Shown here: piece after piece, positions 25,985-36,682 of the stretch
How positions within the stretch are numbered: position 1 is the stretch's first letter
How the letters are laid out: every line of letters begins with the position of its first letter
Assembly (NCBI GenBank): GCA_037179385.1
Contig: CM074190.1
Coordinates: 9,817,706-9,881,705 of the forward strand
DNA from: Holothuria scabra
Taxonomy: Eukaryota > Echinodermata > Holothuroidea > Aspidochirotida > Holothuriidae
Direction: 5' to 3'
Length of the DNA stretch: 64,000 nt
The notes under the pieces: model-generated
Seen by the model: the letters and a program-made list of their open reading frames with translations, nothing else
Told to the model about the DNA's origin: nothing
Databases searched by the model: none
Translations under genes and position numbers: made by a program

Positions 25985-26188
25985 CACTTTTAGCTGTTTC
26001 ATTCTGAGTTTGGGACTCACCTCCCTTCCTTTGTTTCGCACTTACTTATATCTCTTATCATCTTGTCTTTAATATTTTTAATCTACTCGACAAAGAACGC
26101 ATGCATATTTTATACTATCCTCAGGTAGTATTCAATATTGTAAGCCTAAGAGTAAAACTTTTCAAAATTTTAAAAAGACAAAGGGGGA
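25985..26188 (+). mobile_element. Duplicate of the LTR element's 3' internal end, including the polypurine tract
   Basis: Starting at about 25985, this matches 33740-33955, the internal sequence just before the 3' LTR. It includes 'attctgagtttgggactcac', 'caggtagtattcaatattgt' and the purine tract aaaggggga. Internal sequence normally precedes only the 3' LTR. Its presence before the 5' LTR suggests that an earlier element copy ended here, sharing this LTR in a tandem arrangement and later being truncated. The alternative, that the LTR itself starts near 25985, is less likely because of the purine tract next to TG. Confidence 0.7.
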
Positions 26189-26704
26189 TTTCATGTAGTA
26201 TGGTGCACTCTCCATGACCTTTAGCAGACGCCATCTTGTTGTTTACGAGTAGATTCCTAGGGCCCTTTCTGTTTCCCGTCACGTGTTACCGTTAGACGTG
26301 ACATATTACATTGCCTGTACTTCCACGTGCACGCTGTAACCCATATTTTTAAGGTGTGGCAAATTTTACCTTTTGCAGCCTCTTCATTGGCCATCTACAT
26401 CATTACACTCATTAACAGTGGTGCGTCATAACTTTGGACCAATCAGGGGACTGTAGGTGTTCTGATCTCACACGGGGTTTCCGGGACCGAGCCAGGGAGC
26501 TGGACACTCGTGCATCAGAGATCAGACATGAGCCATCAGCACCCGAGTAACCTAGCTGTAAATAATTAATTTTTTTGACCTCAGAATAATTGAAACTTGA
26601 TCTTTTTGGAAATCAATAAATCATCAAAAGTCGATTGGAACTCTGAACAAGTTTTTTTCGTCTTTGGCTATGCTAGATGTCCGCACCTTGCTAACTATCT
26701 AACA
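26189..26704 (+). repeat. 5' LTR of a Ty3/Gypsy-type retrotransposon
   Basis: The sequence pairs with 33956-34496 across its whole length and ends in the same TATCTAACA. The first base pair is TT here but TG in the 3' copy. By eye the two LTRs are about 90-93 percent identical, apart from a gap of nearly 30 bases near 26250 that is filled in the 3' LTR. An AATAAA at 26615-26620 is a likely polyadenylation signal. The divergence indicates an old insertion, or gene conversion within a tandem. Confidence 0.85.
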
Positions 26705-26722
26705 TGGTGAAGGAGCTGACTT
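26705..26722 (+). other. Probable primer binding site position
   Basis: TGG directly follows the CA end of the 5' LTR, as expected for pairing with the CCA tail of a tRNA primer; the next bases are TGAAGGAGCTGAC. I could not assign the tRNA. The open frame that begins here overlaps this site and is not considered a genuine start of gag. Confidence 0.4.
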
Positions 26723-27529
26723 TCACATTTATCCGATTGAGGAGCGAACCTTTTTTAATAGCCTACATTGTAAAATTTCCATCCGAGACGTCCCCTTGCT
26801 CATCAACGGATTCTGTTTTTACACCCTGTTCCCTTCCTCGGGACAGCCCGCAGGTCTACAGAATGAATTTTGCAGCTTGTGCCACAATTGTAATCTACGT
26901 GGTGGATCACTCCAAGCCCTACCGCTCGAAGCTGGAATTCGACTCATTTTGGACAAATTCACGGAGCATTCTTTGCGTTGTTTTGGATCCCAGCAATATC
27001 GTCTTCCTCCTAGCCAATTTTCGCGGTCGGACAGTTGGTTTCCCTAGCCATCATTTTCAATTTGGAACCTGGCGTTGGCCCACACCGACTGATGGAGTCA
27101 TCGATCAGCAGTATACGGTAGACTTTTAGGAGCAACAACGCATACTTCAGCTCACGGCCGATGACGGACGCTACCCAGATGATTTGTTGCTTATAACTAA
27201 AAGGTGAGTGCGAGGCAACCCCCCCCCCCACCCCCACCCAAGTATGTTTACTTCGATCTGCACGGCATAGGCCTAGACCTCGATCACTAAGTAACATGTC
27301 CGTAATTCAAATTTCATGTTGTCATGTGTGATTCCCTCATATGTGTGCATTTTTGTGTGATTTCATCTATCGAAGTCTGAATTTTACGCCATTGTTGATT
27401 CATGAGCTTAACCGTTAGGTCTAACTTAGGCTTGCCTACTCATCATTGTTTTCGTAGCCATACATAGGTTAACAGTTTGGACCTAACCACTGGTATTTAG
27501 GCAATTTGTTGGTCAAGGCGAATCTGCGT
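26723..27529 (+). other. Leader region between LTR and gag
   Basis: About 800 bases follow the primer site. One open frame (ending 27129) has no recognisable gag motif. A C-run at about 27221-27237 and 'aaaaggtgagtgcg' near 27200, which looks like a splice donor, are the only notable items. Confidence 0.4.
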
Positions 27530-28345
27530 AGTACAGACTTCCTCCCAAGCCGTTTTGAAGGCGATAAAATTAATGTAGATTTAGCAAGGGCACATTTTCT
27601 AGCCTTTTCAGATTATCTAGAGGCACACAATTTGCATAATCCTGCCGATAACGCTCCCAATTTCAGACCGTAGTTTCGCTTATCAAACGTACCCTCGAGG
27701 TACTGCACGTATACGGATCGAGGGCAAGGTTTTTCCAGATCCTCCAAATTTAAGGGCCTCTCTTCTTGTCCGATTTAGTGAACCTTCCTTACATAATGCC
27801 TTAAGCAGTAAAATTTCAGAACTAAAATTTATTGAAATACTGCAGAACAATTTTAAGCCTCAATCAGGAAATTGGCTTTACTACTGGGCTACACCGAACT
27901 TCAGGTGCGTGATAAATTTTTAGCCGCTCTTCCTAGCGATTGCCAGTCTGCCGTGTTAATCTCTACGGACCAAAATGCAGACACTGAAGAAGTCCTCTTC
28001 ATCTAGCCTCGCCTCTTCTACTACAGTGGCTAGTTCTCATTACATCGCCTTGTCTACACAGCCAGAAAATGTTGACTGATGCAAGCATTGCAGAATTGTG
28101 TAACAAAATAGACGGTCTGATAAATAATCGCTCTCGTACTTTTGATAGGCAGCATAATAATAATCAATCCCCTCGTCAGCGTTACAATTCTAGGGATAGC
28201 AGACGATAGTGTCTTCATCGTACGCCACAACCACTGGCGCATTTAAACCAAAGTACGCCTATAGATTTAAGGAGCTTTGTTTCTATTGTAATGTCCCAGG
28301 TCACAAGGCCGTAAACTGTTTCTTGCGTCAGGAACATTAAAAGGC
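27530..28345 (+). pseudogene. Decayed gag with CCHC zinc knuckle
   Basis: Fragments in shifting frames read as a retrotransposon Gag. FEGDKINVDLARAHFLAF and a following DYLEAHN near 27555-27640 fit the start of the capsid-like domain. Further on come ELKFIEILQNNFKP near 27820 and LQVRDKFLAALPS near 27900. An intact zinc knuckle C-F-Y-C-N-V-P-G-H-K-A-V-N-C (CX2CX4HX4C) is encoded at 28278-28319, with a stop soon after. Several stops and frameshifts make the gene non-functional. The product would have been the RNA-packaging particle protein. Confidence 0.8.
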
Positions 28346-28452
28346 GCAGTACGGCCCTCATTTTCACTCTTATTAGCCCACTGAAAGGCACATGACCAAT
28401 CCAGTTCCGTCTTTACCTAATACCCAACATTTTCAATAGGGGATATCGGTGA

Positions 28453-29271
28453 GTGTACTCCTCGCAGGCATTCCGGAAGAGACGACGTGCGAAATTTCAA
28501 TACCTAGCAAATGAGCCCGAAACAACTATTCAATTAGATCGCAAAAATTTTGTCAAGGCACAATTAACAGACGGAAAGAATATGTTGTTGTTATTCGACC
28601 CTGGTGCCACAAGGGCTATTTTTTCTGCCTCTACTGTTGAGAATTCACGTTACTTATCGTCTCTCAAGCCACGTAAAATTAAGCCATTGTCTTTTCGCTT
28701 GGGAAAGGGTCAATTTTTGTTTGCTCATGAGACTTTGACATTCGTCGTAAATATTCAGGTTCATAGCATTCAGATAAGTACATTTATCACTGTAAACCTG
28801 ACAGGTATAGACCTAATTTTAGGGACAGATACCTTAAGACAACTCAATGGAGTTTTAGAGTTTTCAAACAATTCCTTTAACATTAAGCCAGGTGTACAAC
28901 GTTTTCGTCCTACGAGTAAAGTTCTTTTTTACTCAGGTCAGTGTAAGTACATTAATTTGCAAAGTCGTGTGCCATCTTGCTTACGTAACACTGATGTTGT
29001 TCTTCAGCCTGCTGCATTCATCGCACACATGTGTCCTACTTCAATGATGGTAAAACTGCATAAAGATAGGACTAGATTCATGTTGAAAAATAACTGTACA
29101 CGCCCATTTGTCGTGTCACCTGGGCAAAATGTAGCTTCGTTTGACTTGTCTGGTATTGTGTCAGTAACTCATGAATTTCATGAAGATTGTTATCGTAAAT
29201 TGTTAGAAGATAAGTATTTAGCGCATGTTAGTGCTACAACATCACAATTTTCAATTGATGAATTCCAGTGA
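28453..29271 (+). pseudogene. Retropepsin (protease) part of pol, open segment of 272 codons
   Basis: The frame contains LLLFDPGATRAIF, placed like the catalytic Asp-Thr/Ser-Gly motif of retroviral-type aspartic proteases, with the Asp codon at 28597-28599. About 75 residues later comes the flap/core motif DLILGTDTLRQLNGVLEF. The usual DTG or DSG reads DPG here. The first codon of the open segment is GTG with no start context, so this is an internal piece of a pol polyprotein cut by a stop at 29269-29271. It lies in a different frame from the zinc knuckle; that could be a frameshift site or decay. Confidence 0.75.
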
Positions 29272-29289
29272 ATATTCACAACGTGACCA

Positions 29290-30200
29290 TATACGGCGTT
29301 ATAACTTGCAACGTTACCCACATTTGAGTGCAAATGATCCCTTAGCTTCACTGACAGAGTCTGAAATCATTAGGCAACAGGTCTCCTTACAGGAGAGTGT
29401 TTAAGATCCAAAGGAACAGGACGAATTCTACCGACTGCTGGATAAAAAGAAGGAAGTCTTCTCCTTGTATGGTGAACGCTCTGGTAGCCCGAACTTTGAG
29501 GCAGATACAACGTTAACCAATACCGAGCCTTTTTTCATTCGGCTTCGGCTTCGACTTCCGTTTTTTGAATAGCAGGATTCAGAGAATTATCCACCCCTTC
29601 CTACTCTTAAGCGAGAAGTTACGCACAATTGGTAACTCCGATCCCACAATTTTAAGTGTCATAAACTTGAAATCTGCCTTCTTCTGTATTCCTTTGAGCA
29701 AAAATGCTCAGAAGTACACAGGCATTGCATCTTATAGTGTAGGCCGACATTATTTCTATAAGCGCCTGCCACAGGACTGAATCTTAGTCCGAATATCTTC
29801 AGTGCTAAGATGACTGAAGTACTTTTACAGGTACCAAAACCCGATAAGGTTTGTATTTCCATGCATGACGACATTATTGTTTATAGCAAAGACAAGTCGT
29901 GCCATCCGAACACTTTTTAGCAATTTTTAGAGCTTTGATAGCTAACGGTTTGAAGATTTCACCACGCAATTGTAGTTTATTTTCTCCTCCGTCACCTACA
30001 CGGGACATATCATAACTGTTCATAACGATAGAAAGGCTACAATTCAGCTACTAACTGATCGATGTAATGCGATTCGCAACACGCCGGTCCCACACAATGC
30101 AAAGGCAGCACGCAGATTTGTAGGTGCAGTAAGCTATGTGTCACGCTTTTTCCCTCGAATTCAGGAACATTTTAAGACCTATTCACAAATTAAGTAGGCA
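29290..30200 (+). pseudogene. Reverse transcriptase domain, broken
   Basis: After EFYRLLDKKKEVFSLYGE near 29423, the polymerase core appears in pieces. VINLKSAFFCIPLSKNAQKY (29658 on) corresponds to the palm motif A region (usually D-L-x-x-A/G-F), with Asn where the catalytic Asp is expected. Around 29860 comes MHDDIIVYSKD, the catalytic xxDD motif, in a different frame. Stops at 29778 and elsewhere, plus at least two frame changes, make it inactive. The domain order after the protease fits Ty3/Gypsy pol. Confidence 0.8.
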
Positions 30201-30680
30201 GAAACGTCACTTTCAGTGGACAGGGGAACATTAGAAAGCCTTTGACGCAATTCGTAATTTAATGTGTAATTCACCAGTTCTTCATATGCCTAAAGGAGAA
30301 GGTCGTTTTACTCTTAATAGTGACACATCAAGGCTTGCCACTGGTTCGTACCTAACGCAGACTGTTGATGGAAAAGAATATCTTTTAATTACTACTCTAA
30401 GGTTTTACCAAAAGCTTGTACTCGATATAGAGTAACAGAGTCAGAATTATTTGGTTTGCCTGTTAATATTAATGGGTTTGTTCACCTTCTCAAAAATGTA
30501 AAATGTGACGCATATGTGGATCATGCTGCACTTGTTGACATTCTCACATCGAAACGTTAGTCCCCTACTTAACGAGTCAGAAATTTGTCGTTTAAGTTGT
30601 CACAATTTCCATTCAAGGTTGACTATAAGAAGAGTTCTGAACTTGCATTAGCAGATTACCTCTCTAGAGCGCCTCAGAAT
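30201..30680 (+). pseudogene. RNase H domain and tether of pol, broken
   Basis: Near 30235-30350 one frame gives KAFDAIRNLMCNSPVLHM and then GRFTLNSDTSRLATGSYLTQ, matching the start of a Gypsy RNase H. A frame change near 30395 is followed by LPKACTRYRVTESELFGLP and then VDHAALVDIL near 30520. The closing ADYLSRAP at about 30652 corresponds to the conserved end 'ADxLSR'. The domain would have degraded the RNA strand of the hybrid. Confidence 0.75.
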
Positions 30681-31380
30681 GGCGACTCCGAAATCGATAG
30701 GATACTTCCTCTTGCATTTTCTGTGATCTCAAAATTCCTGGAAAATGACTTTGAAGATCACGCTCTTCCAGTTTTGACTAGAGCTAGATCTAAAGCTTTA
30801 GGTGTTCAGATACCAGATTTGTTCCCTGGGAGGAAAACTGAACCCCCTGCAGCCACCAGTAAGAATTTTCATACGTCACAGCAGCAAAACACTTCAACCC
30901 CACCTCCCCCACCTTCTTCTCGTGGTAATTCAGCTCCCCAACAGGTGGTCCCCTCTCTGTGCGGCAACCGCTCCTCCCAGCGCCCCCTATCTTACATCAT
31001 TATCCTATACCACCACAAGGTCCAAAGGTGAGTACACCAAAGGCTCAGTCAGAGCCACGCCTGGTAGATTTGCCAGAAGAACACCACAGGGCACCCCCTG
31101 ATGACTTGCTTACGCCGAGTAAACTCCTCCTTGCCGATGTGAAGAATTTTCGGACTTCACATATACAGCATGAAAGAGATTTACAACGTGTCATGCACAG
31201 AATTCAAAGTAAAATCATTCGAAATTACGATTTACCATTTGACCTCATGCAATTGAAAATGCAACAGGCGACGTGTCCCTCCTGTAAGCCAATCTGCGAT
31301 TTTTGGCGTATGATATTTTGCCACAGGACGTTAAGTCTGCCCGTACTATTCGTACACGAGCTGAACAATAGGTCTATATT
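30681..31380 (+). pseudogene. Linker between RNase H and integrase, proline-rich
   Basis: After ADYLSR comes a segment with PVLTRARSKAL, then a proline- and serine-rich stretch (STPPPPPSSRG near 30896). A charged segment follows with RDLQRVMHRIQSKI near 31172 and QQATCPSCKPICDF, the residues that usually precede the integrase zinc-binding domain. At least two frame changes interrupt it. Low-complexity linkers here are variable between elements. Confidence 0.6.
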
Positions 31381-32163
31381 ATGTGCGATGGTCTCTTGTT
31401 TAGGTTGACTTTGCATGCTAAGCACAAGTCTAGAGCTGTACCGCAATTAGCTGTTCCTGACACAATGGTAGAAAAAATTCTTTCGGAATATCATGATGAT
31501 CTTCTCAGTTGTCATCAAGGTGTTACGAGAACGCGTCCCACCATAAGAAAACACTTCTTTACAAGAAACATGCTTCAAGTTGTCAGTAATTATGTTAAAG
31601 CTTGCCTTAAATGTCAACAATTCAAACCCAAGCAAGATAAAATTAGACAATTTCATGCAAGAGTACCAGATTTATATCGACCTTTTGATAAGATTAGTTT
31701 GGATTTCAAAACCATGCCTACACCCAATGCATGGTATAAACATTTAATGGTTGTATGTGACGAAATTACCAGATTTGTTATTTGTGTTCCTTTAAAAACA
31801 CTTGATGCTCCAGCCATTTGTGAGGCGATCTTACAAAAACTTTTTACTCTTTTTGGTCCTCCTTCTGTGCTTATAACAGATACGGCCAGGTCTCTCACTG
31901 GGAAATTAGTGGTGGAATTATTGTGTTCTTCACTAAATAAAGACAGAAAAGTCATCAGTGTTTGTAATCATGGTAGCCTCCAAGTTGAAAGGCGTACACA
32001 GACGCTTTCCAATTTTTTAAAGATCAACCTTAACAAATTTGGCACTGATTGGGTGCGATATATTCCTACTACGACCTATGCGTATAACGCATTTTACACC
32101 TCCCATTTGGGTAACCACAGCCCTTTTGAGTTGTCTATGGTCCAAGTGATCTCGCTAACCTGA
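31381..32163 (+). pseudogene. Integrase zinc-binding and catalytic core of pol
   Basis: This 260-codon open segment starts with the end of the linker (CDGLLFRLTL). It then shows the HHCC zinc-binding domain, with H codons at 31492 and 31513 and CLKC about 32 residues further on. The catalytic triad is present: Asp in SLDFKTM (31702), Asp in ITDTARSLTG (31879) and Glu in QVERRTQTLSNFL (31987), giving D,D-35-E. A stop at 32161 separates it from the C-terminal part, which lies in another frame. The core itself looks little damaged compared with the RT. Confidence 0.85.
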
Positions 32164-32174
32164 CCTTTTATCCC

Positions 32175-32528
32175 ATGGAAGGTCTTTCTCTTTCGTACAG
32201 TGAGTATGTTGATCTTTTGAAGAAAAGGTTTGGTCACTTGTCGCAAACGATGCTTACACTTCGAAAGCCTAATCAGGATAAGCAAAATTCAAAGATCACG
32301 AATAAGCTTGAAAAGAGCCCCATCCATTCAGTGGGACAGCTCGTCTACTTGTACAAGCCAACGAACTCTTCACCTACTGCCAATTCTCGTAAGATTGTTG
32401 CCGAATGGGTTGGACCGCTTGTCGTACATGAAATTCTTGATCGTACTCACTACCTTCTGCAGACATTACAAGGTGATGTTTTGCAGGACGTATTTAACTT
32501 TAACAGGCTCAAACCATGTTTTGTATGA
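32175..32528 (+). pseudogene. Integrase C-terminal domain
   Basis: A 117-codon segment carries LSQTMLTLRKPNQDKQN, then HSVGQLVYLYKP, the SH3-like fold motif GxLVxL of Gypsy integrases, then WVGPLVVHEILDRTHYLLQ and VFNFNRLKPCFV. The last words are the usual end of this domain (RLKPxxx). TGA at 32526-32528 interrupts the frame, which stays open after it. Confidence 0.8.
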
Positions 32529-32918
32529 CCATCAAATCACATTAAACCCATTACAAGTGTTGACAAACTCAACGCAGGATGCGATGAAAATGTGCATACG
32601 AGTGAAGATAACGATTCTCATCTTAATTTAGCTGCTACAGTGCCTTTAAATGACAACCAGATAAAGTTTCAATTTCGACGTCTAGCACATGATCCTCATA
32701 GCCCGATGGAAGTTTGCCGTGCACGTTTTCATAGAGGAAATTTACAGATTTTGTTGAGTATGGGATTTATGGGAACCCACCCTGATAGTCAAGCGTATAA
32801 CTTTTGGTGGAATGCTCCTCAATATGCGGACACGACTGACATTTTAGATCACTTATTAGATGCACGTGTCCCAATCACAGGTGATCCTGAAAAGTTTGTT
32901 CAGCGATTGTTTCAGTAA
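32529..32918 (+). pseudogene. Additional C-terminal tail of pol, unrecognised
   Basis: The frame of the integrase C-terminal domain continues for 129 codons past one TGA to a stop at 32916-32918. It begins PSNHIKPITSVDK, turns acidic, and ends with a compact part containing FQFRRLAHDPHSP and AYNFWWNAPQYADTTDILDH. The same frame and lack of further stops suggest it was the natural end of pol and that the TGA arose later. I do not recognise a known domain such as a chromodomain. Confidence 0.55.
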
Positions 32919-33955
32919 CAGGCATGCATCAATGCGACATTTACTTCCCACTATGTTTTGCTTATCATACAATCTTCATTGCGTATTGTACTTATAATAA
33001 TTTCGTGGTTTTTTCGTCCTGTTGTACACATCTCTGAAATGCTTTGATAAACTAGAAGAAAGGTTATGCATTTTATGAAAGTTTTTTGCATCTTGTGGTG
33101 ATAATTTCACTATCCTTTGAAAAGGGAGTAAATATTCTCTGTCAATCAAATATGTAAGACAGGAGTGGTATGTCATTGTAGGTTCGTCAGAGCGTTTACC
33201 CAGCTTACTAGAATCTACCTGGAACATTAGCAACACTGATCTTCACACAGAAAATGCTTATCACAAATGAACTTTTGTTGAACCTGACAGTGTCTTCCCT
33301 GCTTGCTCACAGTCGTAACGAGTTGTATTACCTTAACTTCTATCAATTTGAGTCTAGATACACATCTTTTTTCAACAAAAGAATGTTTTCATATTTTAAT
33401 GTTGTTTGTAACTTCTAAGCTTATCCTTTTAAATACTTTAACGCATCCTTGCAGTCAGATGCACAATGTTTCAAGTTATTTCGTAAGTAGAATTTCTGGT
33501 TTACTCCTCACCAGATGTTATAATTCGGAGTACACCTACATATTCTTTTTTTTAGTTGGCACTGCTCAATTTAATCTTCTTAAGCGTAATAAAGAAGCCC
33601 TAAGTCTACTTTCAGAAGTTACTTATATTATTCCCTCTTCATGATTTTCTTTTAAATAGTCGTCATGAGATCTTTTCCCGGGACATTTGATGTTCCTCGT
33701 GTAAATACATTGAATTCCAATGTATGATTACGCCGTGCTCATTTTAGTTTCATTCTGAGTTTGGGACTCACCTCCCTTCCTTTGCCTCGCACTTACTTCC
33801 AGATCTCTCATCATTTTGTCTTTAATATTTTTAATCTACTTGACAAAGAACGCATATTTCATACTACCCTCAGGTAGTATTCAATATTGTAAGCCTAAGA
33901 CTGTAAGAGTAAAACTCTTCACTGGGTTTCAAAATTTTAAAAAGACAAAGGGGGA
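32919..33955 (+). other. 3' non-coding internal region and polypurine tract
   Basis: About 1 kb of AT-rich sequence with no recognisable envelope gene. Open frames here have no signal-peptide and fusion-protein layout that I can see. The purine tract aaaggggga at 33947-33955 directly precedes the TG of the 3' LTR, as required for plus-strand priming. From about 33740 it is duplicated at 25985-26188. Confidence 0.6.
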
Positions 33956-34496
33956 TGTCATGTAGTATGGTGCACTCTCCATGACCTTTAGCAGACGCCA
34001 ACTTATGGTTTACGAGCAACTCGCCCTTCCCTTTGTTACAGATTTCCAGGGCCCTTTCTGTTTTCCGTCACGTGTTACCGTTAGACGTGACATATTACAT
34101 TGCCTGTAGTTCCACGTGCACGCTGTAACCCATATTTTTAAGGTATGGCCAAGTTCACCCTTTGCAGCCTCCTCATTGGTCATCTATATCATTACACTCA
34201 TTTACATTGGTGCGTCATAACTTTGAACCAATCAGGGGACTGTAGGTGTTCGGATCTCTCACGGGGTTTCCGGGACCGAGCCTGCGAGCTGGACACTCGT
34301 GCATCAGAGATCAGACATCAGCCATCAGCACCCGAGTAACCTTGTTGTAAATAATTAATTGTTTTGCGCTAAGAATAATTGAAACTTGATCTTTTTGGAA
34401 ATCAATAAATCATCAAAAATCGATTGGAACTCTGAACAAATTATTTTCGACTTTGGCTACCCAAGATCCCCTCCGTACCTTGCTAGCTATCTAACA
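33956..34496 (+). repeat. 3' LTR
   Basis: Begins TGTCATGTAG and ends TATCTAACA, pairing with 26189-26704. It carries an extra segment of nearly 30 bases around 34020-34048 ('caactcgcccttccctttg'). The five bases after it (atatg) do not match those before the 5' LTR, so no target duplication is seen, which fits a tandem or rearranged left side. Confidence 0.85.
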
Positions 34497-34785
34497 ATAT
34501 GAAGTTCATGTAAAGGACGGTGCGGTAACTGTCGAACAAAGAGTACGCATTTTATATCTGAAAAATTCCAAAAGTGACCTCTCGTCTCACACTTTTTTTT
34601 TTTTTTTTTTTGAAACGAAGTTCCAATGGGAGCAACAAAAAGCTCAGTTCCCAGCCCACTTCTTTTTTTTAATATTTAACAATGACATTGTAAGTCTCTC
34701 ACATCTAGTAAAAGTTTTCTAATGATGCCAACGAATGAGGATAATGTATTATACGTCTGCAAAAATGGATAGACTATTTTTTCAA
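34497..34785. other. Unassigned, with poly-T
   Basis: A T-run of about 20 at 34592-34611 is the only visible feature. It could be the tail of a retroposed sequence on the minus strand. Confidence 0.4.
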
Positions 34786-35180
34786 GTGGCTCATAGGCTT
34801 GACAACTGTTATTCAATACAGACAAGCGCAAAGTGCCTCATTTTGGTCCCCAAAGTATCAGCTGATTATAACATGAACGGTATAAATAGGAATGTTAGAA
34901 ATGTGATTTTTTAGAGAAGGGCTTTGGTATTGTTATTACAAGGGACTGAAAGTTATCTAGGCAGCGTGCAACCACTGCTGCAAGGGGCATTAGAGTGCTT
35001 GGATTGATGAAGTTAAATGCCTCCTTCTCTCAGCCCTAGGATTGAAAGAAAGTCCTGTGAATTGAAAGAGAGAAAGAGTCGTACCTCTACAGTATGGATT
35101 TCTACGTCCACCGAAAGAGACTAGGCTGAGTTTTTATACCCATCCCTGAATGAAACCATTCAAAAAACCTATATTTCCCT
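34786..35180 (+). pseudogene. Relic of a CR1-like LINE reverse transcriptase
   Basis: Short pieces in changing frames follow the order of the C-terminal part of the RT in CR1/L2-type non-LTR elements: FNTDKRKVPHFGPQ near 34813, YNMNG near 34865, KGFGIVITRD near 34919, then RATTAARGIRVLGLMKLNA near 34969, which resembles the usual 'KANRVLGxIKRNF' block. VVPLQYGFL near 35078 is in the place of 'VRPxLEYG'. The fragment is about 130 codons long with several stops and is long dead. No 3' tail was found. Confidence 0.6.
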
Positions 35181-35711
35181 CTAAGCATTCTGTTTATATT
35201 ATCAAATTATGATCATGTGTGATGAGTGTTCTGGTGTTCAAAATGTCTAGCTCATGCATACTGTTTAACACAGAAATCCCTAATTGGCTGTTGTTATTGT
35301 ATTTTATCCATTGCATTCTTTGTTATTAGGGATTAGATTAGGAATTAGCGCTGCCGTTAGCTTGTTAGGAAATCTCTTGTAAAACAGGGCGAACCGGCCG
35401 AAAGTATAAGTGTAAAAATGGTATTGTGAAAGGCGTTTGAGTCCGAACTTCATCCAAATCTCTCTCCAGTTTTTATTCAGTTTCTGTCTTACAAGTTATA
35501 AAACTTACTTAGGATCATAGGTAGTTAATATTGATAGAAAGGTTGCTATCGCTCTCCGAGTTACTTGAGGTCGTTAAATGTCAATTACTAAAACCTTATA
35601 ATAGAACAAAGTATAATGGAAACTTTCTGGAAACATGGAAAATCTTTATAGCTAATATAAAATCATTATTATCATTATCACAAAAGGACGTAAAATAACC
35701 CTTCTTTTGTT
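35181..35711. other. Unassigned spacer
   Basis: Nothing recognised between the LINE relic and the MITE. Confidence 0.45.
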
Positions 35712-35977
35712 TTAACCCTCTACCGTTGTTTGGGTCCTTTTGGACCCATACGGAGAGCGCGGCTGTCACCCATCTTTACGTTTTCACGAGGAGCTCGAAA
35801 CTGCGAGTTGCTACCCGAAAATTGGCCACAACAACGAGAGAGACAAAAGTTTGAGGTCACTGGGTCAATAACCTGATAACCCAGAGAAGCAGATGCGGGG
35901 CGTGTTACGTCCGCTATTTCGCCCACTCCCGAGGCGCGAAAATATGCCCCGCTTGGAGCACAACGGTAAAGGGTTAA
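35712..35977 (-). mobile_element. TTAA-flanked MITE (family A), copy 3, single
   Basis: TTAA at 35712-35715 and 35974-35977 flank a 258-bp body from CCCTCTACCGTTGTTTGGG to ACAACGGTAAAGGG. Orientation is opposite to copies 1 and 2. The gggtccttttggaccc hairpin is intact. Unlike the other four copies, it stands alone with no second MITE or spacer beside it, and it has a clean target duplication on both sides. Confidence 0.85.
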
Positions 35978-36682
35978 GAAATGGGGTTCATTGGCAACGT
36001 ATCCAACATCCCGGTTGTGAATATCAAATTTGTTTTTTTCGTCTCCTTAGATGTATTTTAAAAATTGCAATCAAAAGTGCCCGTTCTTGGCATAAAAGGT
36101 GCGCGCGCAGGACAAGAGTTTCAAGTAAATATTTAATTCGCATTTCTTTGCTGCCGGTGTGAATTCACGTTCACATTTTTCCTTCGCAATTGAAGAATAA
36201 CACAACATTCAGGTCCACATGGTACATAAAAAGGCACCGCAGCTGCATGTTTTTTTTTTTTCTTCTTCTTCTTCTTCTTCTTCTTTCCGTTTCTCTTTTC
36301 TATTCGTTTTCTTAGGAATGAAGAGGTTACTAAAATACATACATTCTTCTCAACTGCAAGAATCTTAAATCCATAAACAAGGTGAAAGATTCACTTCTGT
36401 AAATGCTGCAAGGAAGTGAAAATAGAAACAGTTTCTTTAGGTGAAGTATTATGGCAGAACACTGACTTAAACAGGTGGGGAACTTTACTGTAGGTAAAAA
36501 AATATTACGGCACCAAACACCGACCGATTTAAGAGCTTTTCGGATTAATTTGAAAGGATATGTAAATTTGTTTCTACAGATTCATTTTCCTTGACGGACT
36601 TGTTCACTGGCAAGTTTCTTCCAACCATGCTACCTGTTTTGTATATGTCACTCCTGTCAATGCGCAAAAGTATTTTCACAAC
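35978..36682. other. Unassigned, with CTT microsatellite
   Basis: A T-run followed by (CTT)n covers about 36250-36285. Otherwise nothing is recognised. Confidence 0.5.

Noticed and set aside
26704..27129. A 141-codon open frame at the start of the LTR element as the beginning of gag
   Set aside because: It starts inside the primer binding site region and contains no gag motif; the capsid-like motifs start about 800 bases later.
33303..33644. A possible envelope-like frame in the LTR element
   Set aside because: It has hydrophobic stretches but no signal peptide, cleavage site or membrane anchor layout, and base composition explains the residues.
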